Of a DNA stretch of 64,000 nucleotides, positions 8,236-15,091 are shown piece after piece. The notes beneath the pieces were generated by a model that saw only the letters and a program-made list of their open reading frames with translations, made no database searches and was not told the origin of the DNA. The position numbers were made by a program, and so were the translations under genes. Source of the DNA: Ruminococcus_C callidus (GTDB lineage Bacteria; Bacillota; Clostridia; Oscillospirales; Ruminococcaceae); the NCBI RefSeq assembly GCF_049562855.1, contig NZ_CP186925.1:992001-1056000 (forward strand). The letters run 5' to 3'. Position 1 is the stretch's first letter. Every line of letters starts with the position of its first letter.

Positions 8236-9342
8236 ATGAGCGAACCGAAAAAACCGATCAGTCATGCCAAAGAGCCGGAGCCAAAACCGGATATGGATAA
8301 AAAAGCTTCTTCCAAAGGAGGCAGTCATGTCCGCAAGCGAAAACTCCGGTTCGACCGGATCGCAGCAGTATTCGTGCCGCTGCTGCTGATCGTGCTGCTG
8401 ATCGGAGCACTTTGCTTCCACAGCTGCCAACGCCGGAAGCAGCCTGAGGATTCCGGCAATGTGGCTGTGGCAACGGCAACCACGAAGCAGACCGAAAAGG
8501 CAACAGATAAGCCCAAAAAGACCACAGAGCCGGACGTGGCAACCGATACCACCAAGACCACAACCAGCACCGAGGAAACCAGCCGAAAGGACGGGAAGCA
8601 GATCACGCTGGCGGCAAAGGGTGTCGATCAGGGCAATCTGATTCTCATCAACAAGGAACACAGCTACGATTTCCCCAACGGTGATCCCAAGCTGGAAAGT
8701 GTCTACGAGAAACGAAATAGTTCCTACAGCGTCAGCGATATGGAAGTACAGCTGGACGCAGAAACCATTGCCCAGCTGAACAAAATGATGTCCGCTTTTG
8801 AAACCGAAACCGGTCTTGGCGGCATGCAGGTGTTCAGCGGCTATCGGGACAAGGCAGATCAGGATTCCCGCTATGAGGACGGCAGCACCGGATTCCGTGG
8901 CGGCTATTCCGATTATCACAGCGGCCGCAGCTTCAACCTGAAAATCAATTTCGGGGACGGCACTTCGGACTATTATAATGCAGAAAAGTATCCGAAGTAC
9001 AGCTGGATCGCAGAACATGCCGCAGAATATGGCTTTGTGGTACGCTATCCGGACGGCAAGGACGAAAAAACCGGTGAGGACAGCCGTACATATACATTCC
9101 GCTATGTAGGCGTACCCCACGCTCTCTATATGCAGGAACACAACCTCTGTCTGGAAGAATACATCGACCGTGTACACAGCTACAGTGCGGACAACCCGCT
9201 GGAGATCACGGCTGACGGCAAGACCTATCAGGTGTTCTATGTGGGCATTGGCGGCACAAAGGACGTACAGGTCACCATTCCCAGCGGCACCTATACCGCT
9301 TCCGGGGATAATATCAGCGGATATATCGTGACTTGCGAATAA
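8236..9342 (+). CDS. Membrane-anchored VanY/M15-like protein, probably catalytically inactive
   Basis: The 368-residue protein has a polar N-terminus, one membrane segment (about residues 43-60), a Thr/Lys/Glu linker (about 70-118) and a C-terminal domain of the VanY D-Ala-D-Ala carboxypeptidase fold. The fold marks are SGYRD (201-205), SDYHSGRSFNL (225-235) and FRYVGVPHA. Zinc enzymes of this family use His and Asp of SxHxxGxAxD and Glu/His of ExWH. Here His228 remains, but the Asp is Asn234, and the ExWH site reads RTYT (284-287). It therefore probably binds but does not cleave peptidoglycan stems. The start at 8236 follows AAAGGA; an ATG at 8200 has no ribosome site. Confidence 0.7.
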   Translation: MSEPKKPISHAKEPEPKPDMDKKASSKGGSHVRKRKLRFDRIAAVFVPLLLIVLLIGALCFHSCQRRKQPEDSGNVAVATATTKQTEKATDKPKKTTEPDVATDTTKTTTSTEETSRKDGKQITLAAKGVDQGNLILINKEHSYDFPNGDPKLESVYEKRNSSYSVSDMEVQLDAETIAQLNKMMSAFETETGLGGMQVFSGYRDKADQDSRYEDGSTGFRGGYSDYHSGRSFNLKINFGDGTSDYYNAEKYPKYSWIAEHAAEYGFVVRYPDGKDEKTGEDSRTYTFRYVGVPHALYMQEHNLCLEEYIDRVHSYSADNPLEITADGKTYQVFYVGIGGTKDVQVTIPSGTYTASGDNISGYIVTCE

Positions 9343-9380
9343 AACGGTGTTTTCATAATACTGTACAAAACGAATGAAAG

Positions 9381-9422
9381 ACCGCTGCTGGTTTCTCTTG
9401 TGAAACTGGCAGCGGTTTTTTG
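9381..9422 (+). terminator. Terminator after the VanY-like gene
   Basis: A 15-bp stem ACCGCTGCTGGTTTC / GAAACTGGCAGCGGT (9381-9395 with 9402-9416) precedes a T-run. The remaining bases up to 9575 are AT-rich with no gene seen. Confidence 0.85.
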
Positions 9423-9575
9423 TGTTTCGAATTGTTGGAAACGTCGTTGTTTACAAAAAAGAGCTTTATTTTTACAGATGCTTTTTCGTATAATCAGATT
9501 GAAAGTTTTGCTTTACGAGAAAAAACAAAATACATCATATGAAAACTTTCTTTTTTTTAAAATGACAAGAATGCG

Positions 9576-9604
9576 TTGACAAATCGGAGCATTTGTGCTA
9601 TAAT
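9576..9604 (+). promoter_or_regulatory. Promoter of tRNA-Thr copy 1
   Basis: TTGACA (9576-9581), 17 nt, TATAAT (9599-9604). Confidence 0.85.
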
Positions 9605-9651
9605 AATATATGTTGATTCGCCAAAAACGGCGGGAGAGCAATAAAAGAAAT

Positions 9652-9727
<76 letters not shown>

Positions 9728-9734
9728 GGAATTT

Positions 9735-9766
9735 GCACGCGGTCTGTATGGACTGCGTGCTTTTTT
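9735..9766 (+). terminator. Terminator of tRNA-Thr copy 1
   Basis: The stem GCACGCGGTC / GACTGCGTGC is followed by TTTTTT. Confidence 0.85.
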
Positions 9767-9835
9767 GGCTTTGTATGTGAAAACTGTTGCAGAGTGAACT
9801 GTGTTCGTCTGTCAATCGCCCGACGAAAAAAAGAC

Positions 9836-9864
9836 TTGACAAGTCGGTGCAAATCGCGTATAAT
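9836..9864 (+). promoter_or_regulatory. Promoter of antitoxin RNA 3
   Basis: TTGACA (9836-9841), 17 nt, TATAAT (9859-9864). Confidence 0.85.
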
Positions 9865-9870
9865 AGAAAT

Positions 9871-9956
9871 AGAAAGAGCATACCAGTAGACGGTCTGCTC
9901 CCTCATAGCGTTTTTGAATAACCGCCCGGGTTTAGCAGTCAGGGCGGTTATTTCCG
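9871..9956 (+). ncRNA. Predicted antisense antitoxin RNA, TA locus 3
   Basis: A short RNA of about 85 nt with the same 5' element as antitoxins 1 and 2 (GCATACC, ACGGTCTGCTCCC). It ends in the hairpin AACCGCCC/GGGCGGTT (9920-9927 with 9942-9949), which overlaps the toxin stop codon on the other strand. Confidence 0.7.
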
Positions 9957-10055
9957 TTTGTTGTCGTTGTTATGGAAAATATCGTGTATCAATGCTATAA
10001 TAGCAACGATCAGGATGCTGTACTGAATCAAATCTGACCAAGTTACGTATTCCAT
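9948..10055 (-). CDS. Type I holin-like toxin peptide, TA locus 3
   Basis: This 35-residue peptide starts MEYVTWSDLIQYSILIVAII: one hydrophobic helix, then a short polar tail rich in Asn and Lys. It shares the (M)xxYVTxxDL opening with toxin 1. The ribosome site GGGAGTGAG lies 6 nt upstream, locked in a perfect CTCCC-AGAA-GGGAG hairpin (10064-10077). It has its own promoter and a 3' overlap with antitoxin RNA 3. It is the most complete TA locus in the window. Toxicity is inferred from the family. Confidence 0.75.
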   Translation of the reverse strand: MEYVTWSDLIQYSILIVAIIALIHDIFHNNDNKRK

Positions 10056-10063
10056 ACCACTCA

Positions 10064-10077
10064 CTCCCTTCTGGGAG
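10064..10077 (-). promoter_or_regulatory. Shine-Dalgarno-sequestering hairpin of toxin 3
   Basis: On the minus strand CTCCC, loop AGAA, GGGAG. The stem buries the ribosome site, as in other type I toxin mRNAs that are inactive until processed. Confidence 0.65.
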
Positions 10078-10120
10078 CTGGAATAGACCGCCTACCGTTT
10101 CAGGTATGCCCTTAAATTCT

Positions 10121-10149
10121 AGTATACCACACTTTGCAAAAAATGTCAA
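10121..10149 (-). promoter_or_regulatory. Promoter of toxin 3
   Basis: On the minus strand TTGACA (10144-10149), 17 nt, TATACT (10121-10126), followed by the conserved leader with GCATACC and a TACC-TGAAAC-GGTA hairpin. Confidence 0.8.
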
Positions 10150-10217
10150 ACAATAGTTTGCGGTATGCAACTAACCACATTTTCCAGCAAATCACAAAAT
10201 GTAACAAAGCAATCCAC
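10146..10217 (-). pseudogene. 3'-truncated type I toxin remnant (toxin-1 type)
   Basis: Downstream of a GGGAGGTGATT site nearly identical to that of toxin 1, a GTG-led frame reads VDCFVTFCDLLENVV and stops after 23 codons. It aligns with the first 18 residues of toxin 1 (MDQYVTFGDLLKICSVL). The start codon has decayed and the helix is lost where the sequence runs into the promoter of toxin 3. No antitoxin RNA is left. Too short for ordinary gene finders. Confidence 0.6.
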
Positions 10218-10411
10218 TGCAATCACCTCCCATGTGTTGAATTACACAAGTGGGAGGGAATGCTCCGATCTTGAACAACGAAGCGTTTTTGCTTTAACGC
10301 TTTTCTTTACAAATGCAAAAAGTCGAATTTCAACAAAATTGGTCGCTGCCATCAAATAAAACAAATTTCAATCGAAAAAAACATTCTTTTTTTCAAAACG
10401 AAAAGAACTCA

Positions 10412-10440
10412 TTGACAAGCTGAAATATTTGTGCTATAAT
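10412..10440 (+). promoter_or_regulatory. Promoter of tRNA-Thr copy 2
   Basis: TTGACA (10412-10417), 17 nt, TATAAT (10435-10440). The promoter and leader are near duplicates of 9576-9651. Confidence 0.85.
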
Positions 10441-10487
10441 AATATACGTTGATTCGCCAAAAGCGGCGAGGGAACAATAAAAGAAAT

Positions 10488-10563
<76 letters not shown>

Positions 10564-10570
10564 AGAATTT

Positions 10571-10602
10571 GCACGCGGTCTGTAGAGATTGCGTGCTTTT
10601 TT
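10571..10602 (+). terminator. Terminator of tRNA-Thr copy 2
   Basis: GCACGCGGTC / GATTGCGTGC stem and a T-run, a diverged duplicate of 9735-9766. Confidence 0.8.
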
Positions 10603-10605
10603 GGC

Positions 10606-10709
10606 TTTACCGGAAAATCGCATCAACACAGTGGGATTCGGAATTTCTGTGCGATCTGTCGAAAAAACTGACTACGCATCTTAGTGTACAAGCTTTATGC
10701 GGTATTGCC
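10606..10709 (-). repeat. Truncated MITE-like element related to the valS-leader copy
   Basis: Phrases such as GCGATCTGTCGAAAAAACTGACTACGC and the end AGCTTTATGCGGTATTGCC correspond to the right half of the 173-bp element at 21706; the left end is missing. Confidence 0.55.
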
Positions 10710-10741
10710 TTTATTCTCTCCGGAAAATTGCAGAAAAAGCA

Positions 10742-10770
10742 TTGCCTTTTTGAAAAAGATGTGTTATAAT
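10742..10770 (+). promoter_or_regulatory. Promoter of the lipoprotein-dockerin pair
   Basis: TTGCCT (10742-10747), 17 nt, TATAAT (10765-10770). Confidence 0.7.
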
Positions 10771-10858
10771 AGAAGTTACACAGTCGAAAGATTGGGGGCA
10801 ATTTTATATTGGTTGCCCCAAGGGGAAACCGTCCCTGCAAGAAAGGAGTTCGAACTTC

Positions 10859-11614
10859 ATGCAGAAAAAAATGCTCGCTGCCTGTACCGCTTTTTGTGCA
10901 CTGGCAGCCCTTATGGTAGGATGCACAGATGTTTCCGGCAATGGCGACAGCCAGACACCGGTAAATATGACCGCAGAAACAACGGCTTCCGAAGAAGCAG
11001 CAGAAACTCAGCCGGCAGAAACGGAAACTGCGGCAGAGGACACCGAAACCATTGACACGACAGCTGCCGGAGAAACTGCCGACACCACAGAAACCACTGC
11101 CGCAGTCACCGCAGAGGCAGCCGCCTCTCAGGGGACAGTCGGGGATACCGGCATGACAGAAAGCGAATGGGTGGCACAGGCTCAGCAGATGTACGAAAAG
11201 GCTGCACAGACCTATTACACCTATCTCTGCTCCAGCAGCGGCTTTACGTATGATACTGAGGACACCATTGCCGATGACTACGTGCGGATCACCAGCTGTG
11301 ACACGCTGGAAGATGCCGAAGCACCGTACTATGCCGTGTTTGCCAAGTCTGCTCACGCTTCGGACTTTGACGGCATGCTGGAAATGTCCGAGGATAAGCT
11401 GTACGGCAGAATGGGCGACCGCGGAGCCGATATTTCTTATGTATCGTCTGCGGTAACGGCTCTCACCGCCAGCACTTCCAGCCAGCTGACCTTTGCAGTC
11501 ACTTCCAGCTATGAAGATCCCGAAGACGGCTCTGCCTCTACCAAGGAGGACACGTTCACGCTGGTGCTGGAGGACGGCTCGTGGCGTGTGGGACAGTTCA
11601 CTATGCCGTATTAA
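10859..11614 (+). CDS. Secreted lipoprotein of unknown function
   Basis: The 251-residue protein has a type II signal peptide with lipobox LMVGC (Cys at about residue 22) and a long Thr/Glu/Ala linker (about 30-100). A C-terminal domain of about 150 residues follows, beginning around MTESEWVAQAQQMYEKAAQ and ending in a beta-rich stretch with EDGSWRVGQF. I do not recognise the domain; the ending resembles NTF2-like or DUF-type exported folds, but this is a guess. An AAGGAG site precedes the ATG. The dockerin gene begins 12 nt downstream, so the two are probably co-transcribed and both act outside the cell. Confidence 0.75.
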   Translation: MQKKMLAACTAFCALAALMVGCTDVSGNGDSQTPVNMTAETTASEEAAETQPAETETAAEDTETIDTTAAGETADTTETTAAVTAEAAASQGTVGDTGMTESEWVAQAQQMYEKAAQTYYTYLCSSSGFTYDTEDTIADDYVRITSCDTLEDAEAPYYAVFAKSAHASDFDGMLEMSEDKLYGRMGDRGADISYVSSAVTALTASTSSQLTFAVTSSYEDPEDGSASTKEDTFTLVLEDGSWRVGQFTMPY

Positions 11615-11626
11615 GGAGGGAAGATC

Positions 11627-12511
11627 ATGTTGCAAAAACTGTTTGCCGGACTGACGGCATCGGTGCTGTGCGGCACGATGCTGGGAACTCTGTGGGCTGC
11701 TTCGGCAGAAGAAACCGATGCCCCTGTGAAAAAGACGGTGGAATGTGCAAAGAGTGTAGCCCTGACTACCGATGTGCCGAAACCGGTGCCGGACAGCCAG
11801 ATCACCGGCAGAATTGTGGTGGAAGTACAGGACTATCCGGTGCATGTGACCGTGCAGAAGTTCACACCGGAGGGCACACCAACCTATTATGATATGAACC
11901 TGTCGCCGGCAGAAGACGCCGACATAACAGCGTATGTGCTGCTGGTGGACTACTGCGAATGCCCGCAGAATCCGGCGGAATTTCCGCATACTTATACATC
12001 GCCGTCCCTGACCTGCATTTATAACTCCGTGTATCACGTTTCCGTCAGCGAACCGGATACAGACGGAGCCATATTCGAGGACGACAGCGTGCTGATCGCA
12101 GACCCCCACATGGAAGCATCTGTCAGCGGAAACAGCACGTATACATATGCGGTTTCGTTTCCGGAGCAGATGACGGAACCGGTGTCCGCTTCAGAACCGA
12201 CTGCGGAAGTCACTGCGGAGGGCAATTTGCAGGTATCTCGTGACATCTCTCTGCTGTATCGTCCGTTTGTGACCGGAGATACCGACGGCAGCGGTGCGAT
12301 CGATACCACAGACGTGTTTTATCTGATGTATTACGTTGCTTCGAAGTCCGCCGGTGTGGCAGTGCCGGAAAATGTAAAACCTGCGGCATGCGATATTGAC
12401 GGTAACGGACTTGTCGATTCCACAGATGCATTTTATCTGATGCTGTATTGTGCATATGCTGGCATCGGAAAAACCACTTCCTTTGCAGATCTGGTTGCAG
12501 GAAAATATTGA
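11627..12511 (+). CDS. Secreted type I dockerin-containing protein
   Basis: The 294-residue protein has a signal peptide (about residues 1-26), an N-terminal region of about 185 residues of unknown fold, and a C-terminal dockerin. The dockerin has two calcium-binding F-hand repeats: GDTDGSGAIDTTD (217-229) and CDIDGNGLVDSTD (255-267), each with D-x-D-G-x-G-x-x-D spacing. Dockerins plug proteins into cohesins of cellulosome or amylosome scaffolds. No catalytic domain is recognised, so the cargo role is unknown. The stop codon TGA forms part of the 4-bp target duplication of the MITE that follows directly. Confidence 0.85.
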   Translation: MLQKLFAGLTASVLCGTMLGTLWAASAEETDAPVKKTVECAKSVALTTDVPKPVPDSQITGRIVVEVQDYPVHVTVQKFTPEGTPTYYDMNLSPAEDADITAYVLLVDYCECPQNPAEFPHTYTSPSLTCIYNSVYHVSVSEPDTDGAIFEDDSVLIADPHMEASVSGNSTYTYAVSFPEQMTEPVSASEPTAEVTAEGNLQVSRDISLLYRPFVTGDTDGSGAIDTTDVFYLMYYVASKSAGVAVPENVKPAACDIDGNGLVDSTDAFYLMLYCAYAGIGKTTSFADLVAGKY

Positions 12512-12683
12512 GGCAATACCGCACAAAGAGCGTCTGGCGACTTTGCACGCCATCTGCTTGCAAATTTCCCGTCATATTTCACAAAAATGCTCGTGAATAC
12601 ATCAAGTATTCACTCCGCTTTTTGTTTCATCTGACGAAAAATTTGACGACGCATCTGTCGCACAATCTTTGTGCGGTATTGCC
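12512..12683 (+). repeat. 172-bp palindromic MITE-like element, copy 2
   Basis: Same inverted ends and length as 2641-2812, flanked by the perfect 4-bp duplication TTGA. The left TTGA supplies the TGA stop of the dockerin gene. Confidence 0.92.
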
Positions 12684-12720
12684 TTGAGTGTTCAGAACAA
12701 ACTGTAGGCTCTGTAAAAGA

Positions 12721-12757
12721 TAGTCGTTCTAGGTTTCACCTGGAACGGCTGTTTTTG
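12721..12757 (+). terminator. Rho-independent terminator
   Basis: The stem AGTCGTTCTAGG / CCTGGAACGGCT with two G-U pairs precedes GTTTTTG. Confidence 0.7.
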
Positions 12758-12766
12758 TTTTCATGT

Positions 12767-12812
12767 GACAACACCGCACAAAGCCCGCCTGACGGCTTTG
12801 TGCGGTGTTGCC
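12767..12812 (+). repeat. 46-bp short MITE derivative
   Basis: Ends (G)ACAACACCGCACAAAG and CTTTGTGCGGTGTTGCC with a GCCCGCCTGACGGC centre. The form equals 63032-63077. The flanks ATGT/ATGG are one mismatch from a duplication. Confidence 0.7.
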
Positions 12813-12883
12813 ATGGGTGAGCTGTGTCATGGAAACCGAAACATCTCCTCATCTGGTATGCAAAAAAAATGAAAAACTGGCAA

Positions 12884-12912
12884 TTGCAGCAATGCCAGAA
12901 TTGTGGTATAGT
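12884..12912 (+). promoter_or_regulatory. Promoter of pdxST
   Basis: TTGCAG (12884-12889), 17 nt, TATAGT (12907-12912), about 55 nt before pdxS. Confidence 0.65.
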
Positions 12913-12967
12913 GAAGATAATCTCTCCGGTACCAGCCGGAGCAAACTACTATTCTGGAGGAATTATC

Positions 12968-13840
12968 ATGGGAAGTCGTTATGAACTGAATAAAAATCTG
13001 GCACAGATGCTCAAGGGCGGTGTCATTATGGACGTTACCACACCGGAACAGGCAAAGATTGCCGAAGCAGCCGGTGCCTGTGCCGTTATGGCTCTGGAAC
13101 GCATTCCGGCAGACATTCGTGCAGCCGGCGGCGTGTCCCGTATGAGTGATCCGAAAATGATCCGCGGCATTCAGGAAGCTGTCAGCATTCCGGTTATGGC
13201 AAAGTGCCGTATCGGTCATTTCGCAGAAGCACAGATCCTGCAGGCGATCGAGATCGACTATATCGACGAGAGCGAAGTGCTCTCTCCGGCAGATGACAAG
13301 TACCACATCGACAAGACCAAGTTCGATGTGCCGTTTGTCTGCGGTGCAAAGGATCTGGGCGAGGCTTTGCGTCGTATCAACGAGGGTGCTTCCATGATCC
13401 GTACCAAGGGTGAACCGGGTACCGGTGACGTGGTTCAGGCTGTCCGCCATATGCGTATGATGCAGGCAGAGATCCGTCGTCTTCAGTCTATGGCAGAAGA
13501 TGAACTGTTCGACGCTGCCAAGGAACTGCGTGTGCCGTATGATCTGGTGCAGTTCGTCCACGACAACGGCAAGCTGCCGGTAGTAAACTTTGCAGCAGGC
13601 GGCGTGGCTACTCCGGCAGATGCGGCTCTGATGATGCAGCTGGGTGCAGAGGGCGTATTCGTTGGTTCGGGTATCTTTAAGTCCGGCGATCCGGCAAAGC
13701 GTGCCGCAGCGATTGTCAAGGCTGTCACCAACTATCAGGACGCAAAGATGCTGGCAGAACTGTCCACCGATCTGGGCGAAGCAATGGTCGGCATTAACGA
13801 GCAGGAGATCTCCCTGCTGATGGCGGAGCGTGGTAAGTAA
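12968..13840 (+). CDS. pdxS: Pyridoxal 5'-phosphate synthase, synthase subunit
   Basis: The 290-residue (beta/alpha)8 enzyme makes PLP from ribose 5-phosphate, glyceraldehyde 3-phosphate and ammonia delivered by PdxT. Family blocks are clear: KGGVIMDV, RIPADIRAAGGVSRMSDP, FVCGAKDLGEALRRI, IRTKGEPGTG and VNFAAGGVATPADAALM. Its length is normal. The ATG follows GGAGGA at 6 nt; longer in-frame extensions upstream have no ribosome site. The stop overlaps the pdxT start by one base (TAATG). Confidence 0.96.
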   Translation: MGSRYELNKNLAQMLKGGVIMDVTTPEQAKIAEAAGACAVMALERIPADIRAAGGVSRMSDPKMIRGIQEAVSIPVMAKCRIGHFAEAQILQAIEIDYIDESEVLSPADDKYHIDKTKFDVPFVCGAKDLGEALRRINEGASMIRTKGEPGTGDVVQAVRHMRMMQAEIRRLQSMAEDELFDAAKELRVPYDLVQFVHDNGKLPVVNFAAGGVATPADAALMMQLGAEGVFVGSGIFKSGDPAKRAAAIVKAVTNYQDAKMLAELSTDLGEAMVGINEQEISLLMAERGK

Positions 13841-14412
13841 TGCGAATCGGAATTCTGGCACTGCAGGGTGCATTTGCAGAGCACCGCATGATTCTGGAGA
13901 AACTGGGAGCAGAAAGCTTTGAGATCCGGCAGAAGCGGGACTTGGAACAGCCGATGGACGGGTTGATCATTCCCGGCGGGGAAAGCACCGTCATGGGAAA
14001 GCTGCTGAAAGAACTGGACTGTTATGACGAAGTTCGCAGCCGCATCGAGAACGGTCTGCCGGTATTCGGCACCTGTGCCGGTCTGATTCTGCTGGCAAAA
14101 GAAGCAGAGGGCGGCAAGGTGCAGCTGGGGACAATGGACATTGCGGCTCGGCGGAACGCCTACGGCAGACAGCTGGGCAGTTTCGCAGTGACGGCAGAAA
14201 TGAAGGGCGTGGGAGAAGTTCCCATGGTCTTTATCCGTGCCCCGTACATCACCGCAGTTTCCGGCACGACAGAGGTTCTGGCAGAGGTAGAGGGCAAGAT
14301 CGTTGCCGCCAGAGAGGGAAACCAGTTGGTCACAGCGTTCCACCCCGAACTGACGGCAGACACCCGCGTGCATGACTATTTCCTGCATATGATTGCAGAA
14401 GCAAAAGCGTAA
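13840..14412 (+). CDS. pdxT: Pyridoxal 5'-phosphate synthase, glutaminase subunit
   Basis: The 190-residue class I glutamine amidotransferase has GGES (46-50), the catalytic Cys in GTCAGLILLA (about residue 77), and the His/Glu pair in AFHPEL (about 166-171). It hydrolyses glutamine and channels ammonia to PdxS in a 12+12 complex. It is translationally coupled to pdxS and followed by a strong terminator. Confidence 0.95.
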   Translation: MRIGILALQGAFAEHRMILEKLGAESFEIRQKRDLEQPMDGLIIPGGESTVMGKLLKELDCYDEVRSRIENGLPVFGTCAGLILLAKEAEGGKVQLGTMDIAARRNAYGRQLGSFAVTAEMKGVGEVPMVFIRAPYITAVSGTTEVLAEVEGKIVAAREGNQLVTAFHPELTADTRVHDYFLHMIAEAKA

Positions 14413-14415
14413 AGA

Positions 14416-14469
14416 TAACACACACCGCATGGTTTCCGTTTTTTCGGAAAACACATGCGGTGTGTTTGT
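14416..14469 (+). terminator. Terminator of pdxST
   Basis: A stem of about 11 bp CACACCGCATG / CATGCGGTGTG, with an inner GTTTCCG/CGGAAAAC stem, precedes TTTGTTG. Confidence 0.75.
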
Positions 14470-14521
14470 TGTGTATCGGGGAAATGCCCTCTGCTGTATT
14501 TCCCAGCAAAAAAAGCCCTTG

Positions 14522-14693
14522 GGCAATACCGCACAAAGATTGTGCGACAGATGCGTCGTCAAATTTTTCGTCAGATGAAACAAAAAGCGGAGTGAATACT
14601 GGATGTATTCACGAGCATTTTTGTGAAATATGACGGGAAATTTGCAAGCAGATGGCGTGCAAAGTCGCCAGACGCTCTTTGTGCGGTATTGCC
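14522..14693 (-). repeat. 172-bp palindromic MITE-like element, copy 3
   Basis: Inverse orientation, with a perfect CTTG duplication (14518-14521 and 14694-14697). The insertion is inside the -35 of the antitoxin promoter of TA locus 4; the duplicated TTG rebuilds TTGACA at 14695. Confidence 0.92.
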
Positions 14694-14694
14694 C

Positions 14695-14723
14695 TTGACA
14701 AATGCGGCATTCTGGCGTATAAT
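14695..14723 (+). promoter_or_regulatory. Promoter of antitoxin RNA 4
   Basis: TTGACA (14695-14700), 17 nt, TATAAT (14718-14723). Its first three bases come from the MITE target duplication. Confidence 0.85.
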
Positions 14724-14729
14724 AAAAGT

Positions 14730-14818
14730 AAAGAGAGGGCATACCAGTAGACGGTCTGCTCCCATGTTAAGCTATCAAGAGATAACCGTCCAAGTTAGCA
14801 GCTTAGGGCGGTTATTTC
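14730..14818 (+). ncRNA. Predicted antisense antitoxin RNA, TA locus 4
   Basis: The same 5' element as the other antitoxins (GCATACC, ACGGTCTGCTCCC) and an AACCGTCC/GGGCGGTT terminator overlapping the end of the toxin gene. Confidence 0.65.
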
Positions 14819-14919
14819 CGTTTATTGTCGTTGTTATGGAAAATATCGTGCATCAATGCTATAATAGCAACGATCAGGATACTGTACTGAATCAAATCTG
14901 ACCAAGTTACGTATTCCAT
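14812..14919 (-). CDS. Type I toxin peptide, TA locus 4, promoter deleted
   Basis: The 35-residue peptide differs from toxin 3 by one residue (Ile to Met in the ALIHD segment) and keeps the GGGAGTGAG ribosome site. Relative to locus 3, about 73 bp are missing. The toxin -35 TTGACAT is joined directly to the ribosome site, which removes the -10, the leader and one arm of the SD hairpin. The reading frame is intact but no promoter is visible, so it is probably silent. Confidence 0.7.
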   Translation of the reverse strand: MEYVTWSDLIQYSILIVAIIALMHDIFHNNDNKRK

Positions 14920-14983
14920 ACCACTCACTCCCTAATGTCAAATGCCGCTTGCTATTTTCGGGCAAGTCAAAACTTCAAACGCA

Positions 14984-15023
14984 AAAGAGAGGACAACCGT
15001 CAACCGGTCTGTCCTCTCTTTTA
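14984..15023. terminator. Bidirectional terminator after glgA
   Basis: AAAGAGAGGACA / TGTCCTCTCTTT stem with A- and T-runs at its ends. Confidence 0.75.
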
Positions 15024-15064
15024 TATAGTACATATTTCATGCCCCTTGTCTGTCAGGGGATTTT

Positions 15065-15079
15065 TTGTGCGGTATTGCC
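15065..15079 (+). repeat. MITE end fragment
   Basis: TTGTGCGGTATTGCC equals the right terminus of the 172-bp elements, without a matching left end nearby. It lies 12 bp after the glgA stop. Confidence 0.5.
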
Positions 15080-15091
15080 TTTGATATTCTT

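Noticed and set aside
10607..12109. A 500-codon minus-strand frame opposite the lipoprotein and dockerin genes
   Set aside because: It is antisense to two clear genes, rich in His/Arg/Cys as typical for shadow frames, and without promoter or ribosome site.
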